A stretch of DNA of 64,000 nucleotides, from assembly GCF_000399685.1 (NCBI RefSeq), contig NZ_KB976987.1:1300954-1364953 (forward strand). Reading direction: 5' to 3'. The notes under the pieces are model-generated. The model was not told the DNA's origin. It did no database searches and saw nothing but the letters and a program-made list of their open reading frames with translations. Made by a program: the position numbers and the translations under genes. The DNA is from Acinetobacter pittii ANC 4050 (GTDB taxonomy: Bacteria > Pseudomonadota > Gammaproteobacteria > Pseudomonadales > Moraxellaceae). Below are positions 17,326 to 26,313 of this stretch, piece by piece (the first letter of the stretch is position 1; the number at the start of each line of letters is the position of its first letter).

Positions 17326-19866
17326 ATGTCTAAATGGTTTATACCTTATATATGTTTAAAAAGCCCTTTTACTTGTTACATCGTATCAAGTATTACGTTA
17401 TTCATGTCTGTGGCTGCATATGCTGAAAACAATACTGATGTTTCACATTTCTCAAAAGCCGAATTTGATAGTAATTTCTTAGTCGGTAACGCACAAAAAA
17501 TTGATATAGCTCGCTTCAAATACGGAAACCCGATCTTACCTGGTGAATACAGCTTAGATGTCTATGTTAATGGTCAATGGCTAGGTAAGCGGCGCATGCA
17601 ATTTAATGCCCTAACTCCCAACACAAATGCTGAAACATGTTTTACAGAAGCCATGTTATTTGAATATGGTGTAAAAGCTGATGTTTTGAGTCAAAAAGCT
17701 TCTACTTCATCGGCTTCGTGCAAAGCTCTCGCTTCATGGATAGATAATGCTTTTTATTTATTTGATAGTTCCCGTTTAAGACTTGATATTTCAATTCCGC
17801 AATCAGTCTTAGAAAAAAATGCGCAGGGCTATATCGATCCACACTTGTGGGATCGCGGTATTAACGCGGCTTTTTTAACTTATAACGCAACAGCATATCG
17901 AATAGTGAATGAACAGCGTGAAAATACATATGCTTTTATGGGGACTAATCTTGGAGCGAATTTAGCAAGTTGGCAGTTTCGCCATAATGGACAATGGAAA
18001 TGGCAAAGCCAGTCCAACTCTCAATCCAATAATTCTTCTTATACATCAACAAATACATATGTACAAAAGGCCTTTCCCCAAATTCATGGTGTTGTGACCT
18101 TAGGAGATTATTTTACTAATAGTGATTTTATCGACTCCTTACCCTATCGCGGCGTAAATATTTCAAGTGATGACCGAATGCTTCCAAATAGTATGGTGGG
18201 TTATGCTCCAAGAATCCGAGGTTATGCAAAAACCAATGCAAAAGTCGAGGTTAGACAACAAGGTAACTTAATCTATCAGACAACAGTACCGCCTGGAAAC
18301 TTTGAAATTAATGATCTCTATCCAACAGGATTTGGAGGCGAGCTACAAGTTTCGGTAATTGAATCTAATGGCGTAATTCAGAAATTCGCTATTCCCTATG
18401 CTTCTGTCATTGAAATGCTGCGCCCGCAAATGAGTCGATATTCACTCACTTTAGGACAATTTCGCGATTCAAACGTTAAATTAACTCCATGGTTAATCCA
18501 GGGTAAATATCAACGAGGAATTAATAATTACCTCACGGCTTATAGTTCAGCTCAAGGGGCACAACAATATTTCTCTGTATTATTAGGTACAGCTTTTTCA
18601 ACACCAATTGGAGCTATTTCTTTCGATGTCACTCACTCAAATGCCGAATTTGCTCAACAGCCTAAAATGGCGGGGCAAAGTTATCGTTTAAGTTATAGTA
18701 AGCTATTTTCTCCAACGCATACCAATTTAACATTAGCAACTTATCGTTATTCAACAGAAAACTATCTCAAATTGCGTGATGCAATTTTAATTCGAGACTT
18801 ACAACAACAAAATATTGATAGTTTTTCAGTAGGCAAACAAAAAAGTGAATTCCAACTTACTTTGAATCAAGCCCTTCCAAACCAGTGGGGAAATTTCTAT
18901 TTAGTAGGCTCGTGGACAAATTATTGGAATCAATCTACTCCTAATAAGCAGTTCCAATTAGGTTATAGCAATCAATTTAAAGATTTAACTTATAGTTTAT
19001 CTGCAATTAATAGCGAAATTACTCAAGCTGATGGGCGGGCTGGCCAAGATACTCAATACCTAGCGTCCCTATCCTTTCCATTAGATTTTAAGAAAACCTC
19101 TTTAACTTTGAATAGTGTTCTAAGTGAAGATAGCCAAATTTTAAGCTTAAGCGGGTTTACAGGAAGTCGTCTGAACTACGGCGCATCAATTTCTAGTCAA
19201 GATCAGGGTCAAACAAACCTCAATATTAATAGTAACTATAAAACAAACTACACAACCATAGGCGCTTCAATAAGTTATGCCGATTCCTATCAACAAGAAA
19301 TGCTTAACTTAAGTGGCAATATCGTTGCACACTCTCAAGGACTACTATTTGGTCCAGACCAAGCTCAAACAATGGTATTGGTTTACGCGCCAGATGCGAC
19401 AGGAGCACAAGTCGGGAATACGCCAGGGCTAAGCATTAACAAAAAAGGGTATGCCGTTATTCCGTATGTTACACCCTACCGTATGAATGACATTAGCCTT
19501 GACCCGCAAAATATGTCTACACAAGTTGAGCTAGCTGAAAGTAGCTTACGTATCGCACCTTATGCAGGCTCAATCACTAAAGTTCAATTCTCAACAAAAA
19601 AAGGTTATGCACTTTTTATTAATACAACAACATTAGATGGTTCACATCTACCTTTTGCCGCACAGGTATATAACCAGAATAACGAAGTAATAGGCATTGT
19701 CGCACAAGGCAGTCGTATTTATTTAAGAACACTCTTAAGCCATGGCCGTTTATATGTGAAATGGGGAGATAAGAGTACAGAAAAATGCGAACTTGAATAC
19801 GATATAACCGATCAAATAAAGCATAACAACCAACCAATTATTATGTCAAAGGCAGTCTGTAAATGA
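17326..19866 (+). CDS. Fimbrial outer-membrane usher (PapC/FimD family)
   Basis: 846 residues, the usual usher length. After a signal region ending near AAYAENN, the N-terminal chaperone-binding domain begins with FDSNFLVGNAQKIDIARF and GEYSLDVYVNGQWLGKR. The 24-strand pore and plug include YAPRIRGYAKTNAKVEVRQQG and TTVPPGNFEINDLYPTG. The C-terminus has the two usher domains with ITKVQFSTKKGYALF and GRLYVKWG, plus a Cys pair. It exports chaperone-pilin complexes and builds the fibre. The stop overlaps the adhesin start by 4 bp. Confidence 0.95.
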   Translation: MSKWFIPYICLKSPFTCYIVSSITLFMSVAAYAENNTDVSHFSKAEFDSNFLVGNAQKIDIARFKYGNPILPGEYSLDVYVNGQWLGKRRMQFNALTPNTNAETCFTEAMLFEYGVKADVLSQKASTSSASCKALASWIDNAFYLFDSSRLRLDISIPQSVLEKNAQGYIDPHLWDRGINAAFLTYNATAYRIVNEQRENTYAFMGTNLGANLASWQFRHNGQWKWQSQSNSQSNNSSYTSTNTYVQKAFPQIHGVVTLGDYFTNSDFIDSLPYRGVNISSDDRMLPNSMVGYAPRIRGYAKTNAKVEVRQQGNLIYQTTVPPGNFEINDLYPTGFGGELQVSVIESNGVIQKFAIPYASVIEMLRPQMSRYSLTLGQFRDSNVKLTPWLIQGKYQRGINNYLTAYSSAQGAQQYFSVLLGTAFSTPIGAISFDVTHSNAEFAQQPKMAGQSYRLSYSKLFSPTHTNLTLATYRYSTENYLKLRDAILIRDLQQQNIDSFSVGKQKSEFQLTLNQALPNQWGNFYLVGSWTNYWNQSTPNKQFQLGYSNQFKDLTYSLSAINSEITQADGRAGQDTQYLASLSFPLDFKKTSLTLNSVLSEDSQILSLSGFTGSRLNYGASISSQDQGQTNLNINSNYKTNYTTIGASISYADSYQQEMLNLSGNIVAHSQGLLFGPDQAQTMVLVYAPDATGAQVGNTPGLSINKKGYAVIPYVTPYRMNDISLDPQNMSTQVELAESSLRIAPYAGSITKVQFSTKKGYALFINTTTLDGSHLPFAAQVYNQNNEVIGIVAQGSRIYLRTLLSHGRLYVKWGDKSTEKCELEYDITDQIKHNNQPIIMSKAVCK

Positions 19867-20882
19867 ATAATATTTTAAAAAAAATTGGATTTTTAGCGGT
19901 GAGTCTATTTGCTTATAACCATACAAATGCAAATTGTACTTTAAGTAAAGGATTTACCACTGTCGATATTCCAATGAACATTGGTAAAATCGTTGTAAAA
20001 CCGACAGATCCTATAGGAACTATATTACAAAGGAATACTTTTTCGATCTCTCCAAATAACTCAAGTGCAACATGTAATCGTGCGAGTGATCAAATTATTG
20101 CAGCTCTCCCCTTAAACTATCCAATTAGTCCAATAGGTAATAATGTCTATGCAACCAATATTCCCGGTATTGGTATTCGTCTTTATCGTGAAGCTGCAGA
20201 TGCTTCAGATTTTTCTGGATATTATCCATATAGACGCACATTGATACCCAATACAGCCTATACGCTTTCTCCAGGGTATTTTGTTATGGAAGTGATTAAA
20301 ACTGCGATGACAACAGGTTCAGGTGCCTTAGTAGCAGGCCGTTACAGTACTTATTATGTATCGGGGCAACAGAATCGCCCATTTCTAACCACTACCGTAT
20401 TAAGTAATACCCCTATTCTAATCGCTTCCTCATCATGTGAAATTCAAAATGGTATAGATACCCCTGTGCAACTTCCTAATGTTATGAAGTCAGGTTTTAA
20501 AGCGATTGGTTCAACACAAGGTGATCAGAGTTTTAACTTATCCATTTTATGTAATGGCGGCGAGAATAACTCTGGTATAGCTACGAGCAACACGATCAGT
20601 TTAAGTTTTGATTATAACTCTGACCCCACCAATAATCAGGTCATTAATAATAGTGCTGCAAATTCAAACAAAGCCAATGGTGTGGGTATAGAACTGCTAT
20701 GGAATATGAATGGCGCTAAAAGCCCTATTCAAAAAACAGCCAAACAAAATATAGGCACGGTCAATTCTAACCAAACTATAGAATATGATATTCCCTTAAC
20801 TGCTCGTTACTATCAAACAGCAACTAATGTGAGCGCAGGTATAGTTACCGCAACAGCAACGGTGACTATTCAATATGATTAA
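19863..20882 (+). CDS. Fimbrial tip adhesin / minor subunit
   Basis: 339 residues with a short signal peptide (KKIGFLAVSLFAYNHTNA, then NCTLS). It is about twice the size of a pilin, as in two-domain tip adhesins: an N-terminal lectin-like half with a few cysteines, and a C-terminal pilin domain starting near SSSCEIQNGIDTPVQLPNV and ending TATVTIQYD. The ATGA overlap with the usher couples their translation. The N-terminal half shows no recognisable receptor-binding motif, so the ligand is unknown. Confidence 0.88.
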   Translation: MNNILKKIGFLAVSLFAYNHTNANCTLSKGFTTVDIPMNIGKIVVKPTDPIGTILQRNTFSISPNNSSATCNRASDQIIAALPLNYPISPIGNNVYATNIPGIGIRLYREAADASDFSGYYPYRRTLIPNTAYTLSPGYFVMEVIKTAMTTGSGALVAGRYSTYYVSGQQNRPFLTTTVLSNTPILIASSSCEIQNGIDTPVQLPNVMKSGFKAIGSTQGDQSFNLSILCNGGENNSGIATSNTISLSFDYNSDPTNNQVINNSAANSNKANGVGIELLWNMNGAKSPIQKTAKQNIGTVNSNQTIEYDIPLTARYYQTATNVSAGIVTATATVTIQYD

Positions 20883-21448
20883 TTCACCCGTATACCATTT
20901 ATTAAAAATAAAAAATTAGAGGTTGCTAAAAATTTAAATTTTTAACTTTTTAAAACTTTGTAGTTATATTAAAAAATTCCATAAAAAAATGCTCATAAGC
21001 GAAAATAGCAAATGAGCATTAGTGATAACCACTTAACCTGAAATACAAATTGTGGGAAATAGATCACAATTTGCCTGACTATAATTCCAAAATCTAGCTC
21101 AAAAATCAAGTATTTTTTTTATTAAAAAGTTAAAAAAATAAAGTAACCCATTGTTTTAAATAAATTTAAAAAGTATATTTAATTTCAAAACAGCTATTCT
21201 ATAGTGTTTCTAAAGAATTATCATTCTATTAATTAATAAAAACTTAATTTTAAGAAAATTTAAAAGATCCATTTTTAAGTAGATTAAAAATATTTAATAT
21301 AATTTCAATAACTTAAATTCAAATATTAAAAATTAATGTTTATAACAATTATAAAGAATTACATAATTTATAAGAAAAAAAACATAAATAAATTTAGAAA
21401 TCCCCTTCAATTACAAACAAGATCTTAGGCTTTTCACTAGAACGTAAC
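20883..21448. other. AT-rich gene-free region after the fimbrial operon
   Basis: About 566 bp of very AT-rich sequence without a credible ORF on either strand. It contains a hairpin oriented as a minus-strand terminator (listed separately). No clear terminator for the fimbrial operon itself is visible. Confidence 0.5.
20983..21020 (-). terminator. Orphan minus-strand terminator-like hairpin
   Basis: AATGCTCAT (20988-20996) pairs with ATGAGCATT (21012-21020). Read on the minus strand, the hairpin is followed by a run of seven Ts; on the plus strand it is followed by AGTGATAACC. No minus-strand gene is nearby to use it. Confidence 0.55.
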
Positions 21449-21628
21449 ATGCTCATTTTTTGGAAAATATTATGTATTATTTTATTAAGTCTAGGAGCCT
21501 TCAGCATAGGGTGTGCAATTAGTAAAATTGATTTTTTTCTGTTCTTAATAGGTCTACTTTTATTGCTATCTTTTATATTAGCTTTAAAGCAAGCACGCGA
21601 AGATGCAGGTATCTTTCCTGATGCTTAA
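21449..21628 (+). CDS. Small hydrophobic membrane protein, 59 residues
   Basis: Read directly from the sequence: ATG at 21449 to TAA at 21626-21628. Two hydrophobic helices are predicted (ILCIILLSLGAFSIGCAI and FFLFLIGLLLLLSFILAL), followed by a polar tail KQAREDAGIFPDA. The ribosome site is weak. The frame is compositionally unlike the non-coding DNA around it, which favours a genuine gene, but I recognise no family. It lies 83 bp before the AraC-type regulator. Confidence 0.5.
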   Translation: MLIFWKILCIILLSLGAFSIGCAISKIDFFLFLIGLLLLLSFILALKQAREDAGIFPDA

Positions 21629-21711
21629 TTATAAATTCTAAAAATATCGTATTAACCATAAAATCATGGTTGAATGCATCCTATAATTTACTGGGTAATT
21701 ACTATAAAAAT

Positions 21712-22710
21712 ATGTCAAAAAGTTCTTCTGATGCTGGAATTTTTTTATGGATGACCTATCAGACTATGCAACAGATGGGATTAGATGCCGCTTCTATATT
21801 CGCAAGCGTTAATTTACCCAATCAACCGCCAGATAAAAATATTCGTAGAAATAACTCTACTCAAGAAAGGTTCTGGATAGCTGCTGAACAAATAAGTAAG
21901 GACCCAGATATTGGCTTACATGTAGGTAGCCAAATGCCTGCTTTCAGAGGATTAGTTATTGAGTATTTATTTTTAAGCAGTTCTACTTTTGGTGAAGGTT
22001 TACAACGTGCTTTAAAGTATCAGGCCCTTCTAACCGATGTCTTTCACCTTTCTTTAACTATTGAAAAAGATATAGCAACTTTGGTTGGTTTTGAACATCC
22101 TGTAAGACATTACCTTGAATGTGGAATTGGTATTTTTCTTAATTTTTTTAAATATATTACAAATGATGAGTTTAGACCTAGTCAAATTACCTTACCGTAT
22201 CAACAAGGTGCTTCAGCTAACAGTTATCAAGAAGCTTGGAATTGCCCGGTAATTTTAAATCAAAAACAAGGTGCTATAATTTTTCCTAGCGCATTATTAA
22301 ATAAAACATCACCAGCAGCTGAACCAGAATTATTAAAAATTCATGAAACAATTGCTGAACAACAACTATCAACTTTAGAAAAACATCAACTTGTTTATGC
22401 GATTGAGCGCTTACTCAGCAATGGGTTACTCGAATCGCGGGAATTCGATCAAACATTTATTGCTGAGAAATTAAATCGTAACCCACGTACCCTACGAGCT
22501 GATTTACAAGCAATAAACACCAATTACGAGAAAATTTTAAACCAACATCGAGAAAAGCTTGCTAGACGCTTGCTTGCGCATACGCAAGAAACTATTGATC
22601 AGATTGTTTATTTAACTGGTTTTTCTGAACCCTCAGCATTTACACGGGCTTTTAAACGTTGGACTGGTGAAACTCCAAGCGGATATCGCCAGCGCAAACA
22701 GAAACAGTAA
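21712..22710 (+). CDS. AraC-family regulator with arabinose-binding-like N-terminal domain
   Basis: 332 residues from the ATG at 21712; a TTG 14 codons upstream is possible. The N-terminal domain fits the 'Arabinose_bd' type seen in OruR/ArgR-like regulators (FRGLVIEYLFLSSSTFGEGLQRALKYQ). The C-terminal pair of helix-turn-helix motifs includes VAEKLNRNPRTLR-like FIAEKLNRNPRTLRADLQ and IDQIVYLTGFSEPSAFTRAFKRWTGETPSGYR. Probably activates the neighbouring gene at 22814 (same strand, 103 bp on), an inference from position only. Confidence 0.88.
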   Translation: MSKSSSDAGIFLWMTYQTMQQMGLDAASIFASVNLPNQPPDKNIRRNNSTQERFWIAAEQISKDPDIGLHVGSQMPAFRGLVIEYLFLSSSTFGEGLQRALKYQALLTDVFHLSLTIEKDIATLVGFEHPVRHYLECGIGIFLNFFKYITNDEFRPSQITLPYQQGASANSYQEAWNCPVILNQKQGAIIFPSALLNKTSPAAEPELLKIHETIAEQQLSTLEKHQLVYAIERLLSNGLLESREFDQTFIAEKLNRNPRTLRADLQAINTNYEKILNQHREKLARRLLAHTQETIDQIVYLTGFSEPSAFTRAFKRWTGETPSGYRQRKQKQ

Positions 22711-22813
22711 AATTGATTCTAAAGGCAATTATTCTGCTGCCTATTAAGTCAAAGAGATAAATCTCCTTTCTTTTACAATGGCTTTAAATTGTAATTGATG
22801 AGAAGTAGTCAAT

Positions 22814-23440
22814 ATGCTCGGATTCCCTGTAGGTATTTTCGTTGCAAATGGTCTTGAATGGTACTTTCATAAAGTTTGGTTACATGAATATCCAAGTCAG
22901 TACCGTAATAGTCCATTTTTCACCCATATCGCGCATCATAAGCGCGCTCGTTTAAATGGCTTTCAAGATGAAGGTTATGCTGAATCAATGTTTAAAAATG
23001 CTGAAATGTATAACGAAAAAACCGCCTTACTTGGGTTAGCTGGAGCTGCCACTATTTTTTTACCTGTAGCACCTTTTTTTACAGCTGGGCTTTATTATGG
23101 GTTGTGGAATTATTGGCGTGTACATTCAAAGGCTCATTTAGACCCTGAATATGCAAAAAAACGTATCCCTTGGCACTATGATCATCATATGACAAGCAAT
23201 CAAAATGCTAACTGGTGTGTTACCAAACCTTGGTTTGACTATATTATGGGAACTCGGGTCACTACTGAAGTATCTCAGACTGAAACTAATCCCTTAGGTA
23301 TCAAATTACCAAAGTTGTTAGAAAAACCGATTAATTTTGCTGCTCGACGCATATTTGCTAAATCGTATGCCAAGATTGATTTAAACTCCGATCAGGACCA
23401 ATCTAATTTACGTAAAGGAATAGAAGTCAGACTGGCTTGA
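22814..23440 (+). CDS. Fatty acid hydroxylase / sterol desaturase superfamily-like membrane protein
   Basis: 208 residues. Histidine clusters HKVWLHE, HIAHHKR, HSKAH and HYDHHM resemble the diiron histidine boxes of the membrane fatty-acid hydroxylase superfamily. Hydrophobic segments at the N-terminus and around LLGLAGAATIFLPVAPFFTAGLYYG support a membrane enzyme. The C-terminal third is soluble. Substrate unknown, most likely a lipid. The start is fixed by an in-frame stop just upstream. It follows an AraC-type regulator. Confidence 0.72.
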   Translation: MLGFPVGIFVANGLEWYFHKVWLHEYPSQYRNSPFFTHIAHHKRARLNGFQDEGYAESMFKNAEMYNEKTALLGLAGAATIFLPVAPFFTAGLYYGLWNYWRVHSKAHLDPEYAKKRIPWHYDHHMTSNQNANWCVTKPWFDYIMGTRVTTEVSQTETNPLGIKLPKLLEKPINFAARRIFAKSYAKIDLNSDQDQSNLRKGIEVRLA

Positions 23441-23453
23441 AAATTTATCCCAA

Positions 23454-23485
23454 TATAAAAGCTGTGGACTCCAGCAGCTTTTATA
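23454..23485. terminator. Bidirectional terminator
   Basis: TATAAAAGCTG pairs exactly with CAGCTTTTATA around a 10-nt loop. It lies between convergent genes ending at 23440 and 23505. Confidence 0.82.
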
Positions 23486-23504
23486 TAAATAAATAGTTCA
23501 CAAA

Positions 23505-24356
23505 TTAGACTTTAAAAGGCTCAAAGCAAGACATAAGAAAATCTAATACGACACGTATAGCAGGACTATGTCGTAAATCTTCGTGTGTAACTAACCAGAT
23601 TTCAGCACTCATTGGATAATCATCTTGTAATCTAACCAAATTGCTAAATTCGCCTAAAAAATCAGGTAAAACCGCTAACCCTACTTCGCCACATGCAGCT
23701 CTCCACTGTAGCTCAGGATGATTAGTAACCATTATTGGGTCTTTATAGTTTAAATGTTCCTTTAGCTTCTGCTGTTTTTGACCATGTACTCCTCCGACTT
23801 CCACACTAATCCATTCATAATTTTCAGGCTCTGTTGAAGCTAAATAATTTGGCCCCGCATATATTCCAAAAGGAATTTCACCAACTTTACGAGCTACTAA
23901 ATTCTCATCTTTAGGACGTCCGAACCTTACCGCAATATCAGCCTCACTATGCTGCAAAGAAACATAATGGACGTCGCCGAGCACCCGCAATTTTAAGTGC
24001 GGATAATCACGATAAAACTTACCCAGATGAGGCATGATCAGATGCGCTGCGGTTAAAGGAGGCATACTAATAGAAACACTTCCCATGACTTCTTGCTGGC
24101 CCGCCTGAGTTAAACGTTCGATAGAAAAAGTTTCTTCCATCATACGAGCAACCACCTGCGCAAGTCGTTCGCCATCAGGAGTTAGAATGTAGGTACGGGG
24201 TCTACGATCAACTAATTTGAGTTTTAAGTTCTGTTCTAGCTGAGCAATTCTTCTAGACACAGTGGCATGGTCTACTCCCAATTTCCGTGCAGCCGCAGAC
24301 AGTGACTTTTCTTCGGTAAAAACTGAAAAGTAATGTAAATTTTCCCAATCAATCAT
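23505..24356 (-). CDS. LysR-family transcriptional regulator
   Basis: 283 residues from the ATG at 24356 (MIDWENLHYFSVF), preferred over one five codons upstream because this is the standard LysR N-terminus. The winged helix-turn-helix spans about 5-62 (LSAAARKLGVDHATVSRRIAQLEQNLKLKLVDRR). The rest is a periplasmic-binding-protein-like effector domain. It is divergent from the EamA transporter gene at 24451, which it probably controls. Confidence 0.9.
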   Translation of the reverse strand: MIDWENLHYFSVFTEEKSLSAAARKLGVDHATVSRRIAQLEQNLKLKLVDRRPRTYILTPDGERLAQVVARMMEETFSIERLTQAGQQEVMGSVSISMPPLTAAHLIMPHLGKFYRDYPHLKLRVLGDVHYVSLQHSEADIAVRFGRPKDENLVARKVGEIPFGIYAGPNYLASTEPENYEWISVEVGGVHGQKQQKLKEHLNYKDPIMVTNHPELQWRAACGEVGLAVLPDFLGEFSNLVRLQDDYPMSAEIWLVTHEDLRHSPAIRVVLDFLMSCFEPFKV

Positions 24357-24450
24357 TGTGCAAATTTTCACATTAGAAGTGTATTTATATGGAATTGTAC
24401 ACCTTTATGTAATTGCCCAGAATAAAACCTTTCTTAATGGGAGCCTGTCA

Positions 24451-25380
24451 ATGAACAGAACGGTGGCTTATGCCTATGCTGGTGTTGTCTTAACAATGTT
24501 TTTTTGGGGTTCAGCATTTAATGCAATGTCTTATATTATTCAACATATGCCTCCGTTATCTGCTGCATCTGAACGATTTTCGATTGCAAGTCTAAGTTTG
24601 CTTATAATTTTTTCAATAACGGGTCAGCTTAGATGGACAGCCTTAAAACAGAATCTAGCGATCTATCTGATTATAGGGGTAATCGGAATTGCAGGCTTCA
24701 ACATAGGCTGTTTTTATGGATTGCAAACGACATCTGCCGTGAATGGTGCTCTAATTATGGCAACTACACCGTTAATGACCCTATTAATGACAATCATGTT
24801 AGATGGTGAAAAACTTACCACGAGTAAATTTTTAGGCGTTTTATTCGGCTTAAGTGGCGTTTTACTTGTGATTAGTCAGGGCCATATAACAACTTTACTT
24901 CACCTAAAAATAGACATTGGAGATCTATTTATATTATTGGGCGCATTTGGATTCTGCCTCGCAAATGTGCTGTCTCGTCGTTATGTAAAGAATGCTACCC
25001 CACTAGAAACAACAACTTTTTCTATGCTGTTTGGAGCAATAACACTGGTTTTGTTGAGTATGACATTTGAAGATCCTCTTTTAGCCATTGCCTCTGCACC
25101 TGTAAATGCACATTTAGCGATGGGATATGTCGTGATCTGCTCAACCATGATTGCTTATTTATTCTGGTTTAATGGCATACAAAAGTTAGGTGCTGGTCGC
25201 GCTTCTGTCTTTTTTAACTTTGTGCCTGTGTTCAGTATGATAATCGCTCTACTTACCGGACAGTCCCTCAATATCTGGCAGTTAGTAGGAACAGCTTTGG
25301 TGATGCTTGGTGTAATGAGTAGTGGAGGTTTTTTAAAAATTAAAACTACTCCACTTATGGCTAAACACTGTACAAAATAA
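24451..25380 (+). CDS. EamA/DMT-family transporter (RhaT/YdcZ-like exporter)
   Basis: 309 residues from the ATG at 24451, chosen because GGGAGCC precedes it; the frame extends upstream into the LysR promoter. Ten hydrophobic helices form two EamA repeats (VVLTMFFWGSAFNAMSYII in the first, DLFILLGAFGFCLANVLSRRYV opening the second). Such drug/metabolite transporters export amino acids or related metabolites. Divergent from a LysR regulator, a very common exporter arrangement. Confidence 0.9.
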   Translation: MNRTVAYAYAGVVLTMFFWGSAFNAMSYIIQHMPPLSAASERFSIASLSLLIIFSITGQLRWTALKQNLAIYLIIGVIGIAGFNIGCFYGLQTTSAVNGALIMATTPLMTLLMTIMLDGEKLTTSKFLGVLFGLSGVLLVISQGHITTLLHLKIDIGDLFILLGAFGFCLANVLSRRYVKNATPLETTTFSMLFGAITLVLLSMTFEDPLLAIASAPVNAHLAMGYVVICSTMIAYLFWFNGIQKLGAGRASVFFNFVPVFSMIIALLTGQSLNIWQLVGTALVMLGVMSSGGFLKIKTTPLMAKHCTK

Positions 25381-25385
25381 GAAAT

Positions 25386-25430
25386 ATGCTGCTACATTAA
25401 AATCTATCATTAATATGTAGCAGCATTTTC
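25386..25430 (+). terminator. Terminator of the EamA gene
   Basis: A 12-bp perfect stem ATGCTGCTACAT / ATGTAGCAGCAT with a 17-nt loop ends in TTTT. Confidence 0.8.
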
Positions 25431-25610
25431 AAATATAAAATAACAATAATCTCTTTAAGTTCTTATATTTTCAAATATATTCTTACCTTGGTAATGATTT
25501 ATACAAAAGCTCATCTTAATTATTCCGTTGTAACAAATACTGTATGTTTCTTTAAAACTTAATAAAAGATTGCCATATATAGTTTTAAAACAACCAAAGG
25601 AGATATTAAA

Positions 25611-26075
25611 ATGAAGCTGGATTTTACAACAATTGAAAAGCAAGCAAAATTGCTACAAGAAGAGCAAGAAAAGATCGAGCAACGAGATCATGAATTTCAA
25701 GTTGCCTTAGATAAGCATAGAGAATCGCTAAAGAACTTATTTAAGGATCTTTTCTCTGACCGAGAAATTAAGACAGAAAATGGAGGACACTTTTGTGTAA
25801 CCTTCGGAGATTTCAAAATTTCCTTATTAATTGAAACTGCTAAATTTGAAAATGGTGTTCCTGTAAAACTAAACTCTGTAAACCCCGTTATTATTAAATG
25901 CAAAAAAGATAAGCCTATTGCAAAAGCACAGTTTACTGATGCAACCCAATATCTAGATAACCATTTAGAAACTCCAAATTATCAATATTATTTCAAACAA
26001 GAAGATAAAACCCAACTGGTACAATTTTCTGAACTACCTACTTATTTTCAGCTGGTTTTAGATGCAAATGCATAA
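25611..26075 (+). CDS. Hypothetical protein with N-terminal coiled coil
   Basis: 154 residues. The first 45 are Lys/Glu/Gln-rich with a heptad-like pattern (EKQAKLLQEEQEKIEQRDHE), predicting a coiled coil. The rest is mixed alpha/beta with an Ile/Lys-rich core (NPVIIKCKKDKPIAKAQF). No family recognised. A very strong ribosome site (AAAGGAGATATTAAA before ATG) and its own terminator show it is a real, well translated single gene. Confidence 0.65.
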   Translation: MKLDFTTIEKQAKLLQEEQEKIEQRDHEFQVALDKHRESLKNLFKDLFSDREIKTENGGHFCVTFGDFKISLLIETAKFENGVPVKLNSVNPVIIKCKKDKPIAKAQFTDATQYLDNHLETPNYQYYFKQEDKTQLVQFSELPTYFQLVLDANA

Positions 26076-26080
26076 AATTA

Positions 26081-26103
26081 AGCCCTCTAGAGAGGGCTTT
26101 TTA
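26081..26103 (+). terminator. Terminator of the coiled-coil gene
   Basis: AGCCCTCT / AGAGGGCT stem with an AG turn, followed by five Ts. Confidence 0.85.
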
Positions 26104-26313
26104 TATATTGTTTTTTTATTATTTAAATTAAAAAAACAATCTCAAACGAATATTTTTCTTTTAACTATGAATAATTTAAGTCAATTTTAATTGCTCAAAC
26201 TTTAAAAAATGTTTGATTCTTTCTTAAATTACTTGTATATACATGTGTATATTTGATTATACAGATATGAATAAATAAGAATAGAGTGACTCTTAAAGGA
26301 TAAGGAGAGTGAA

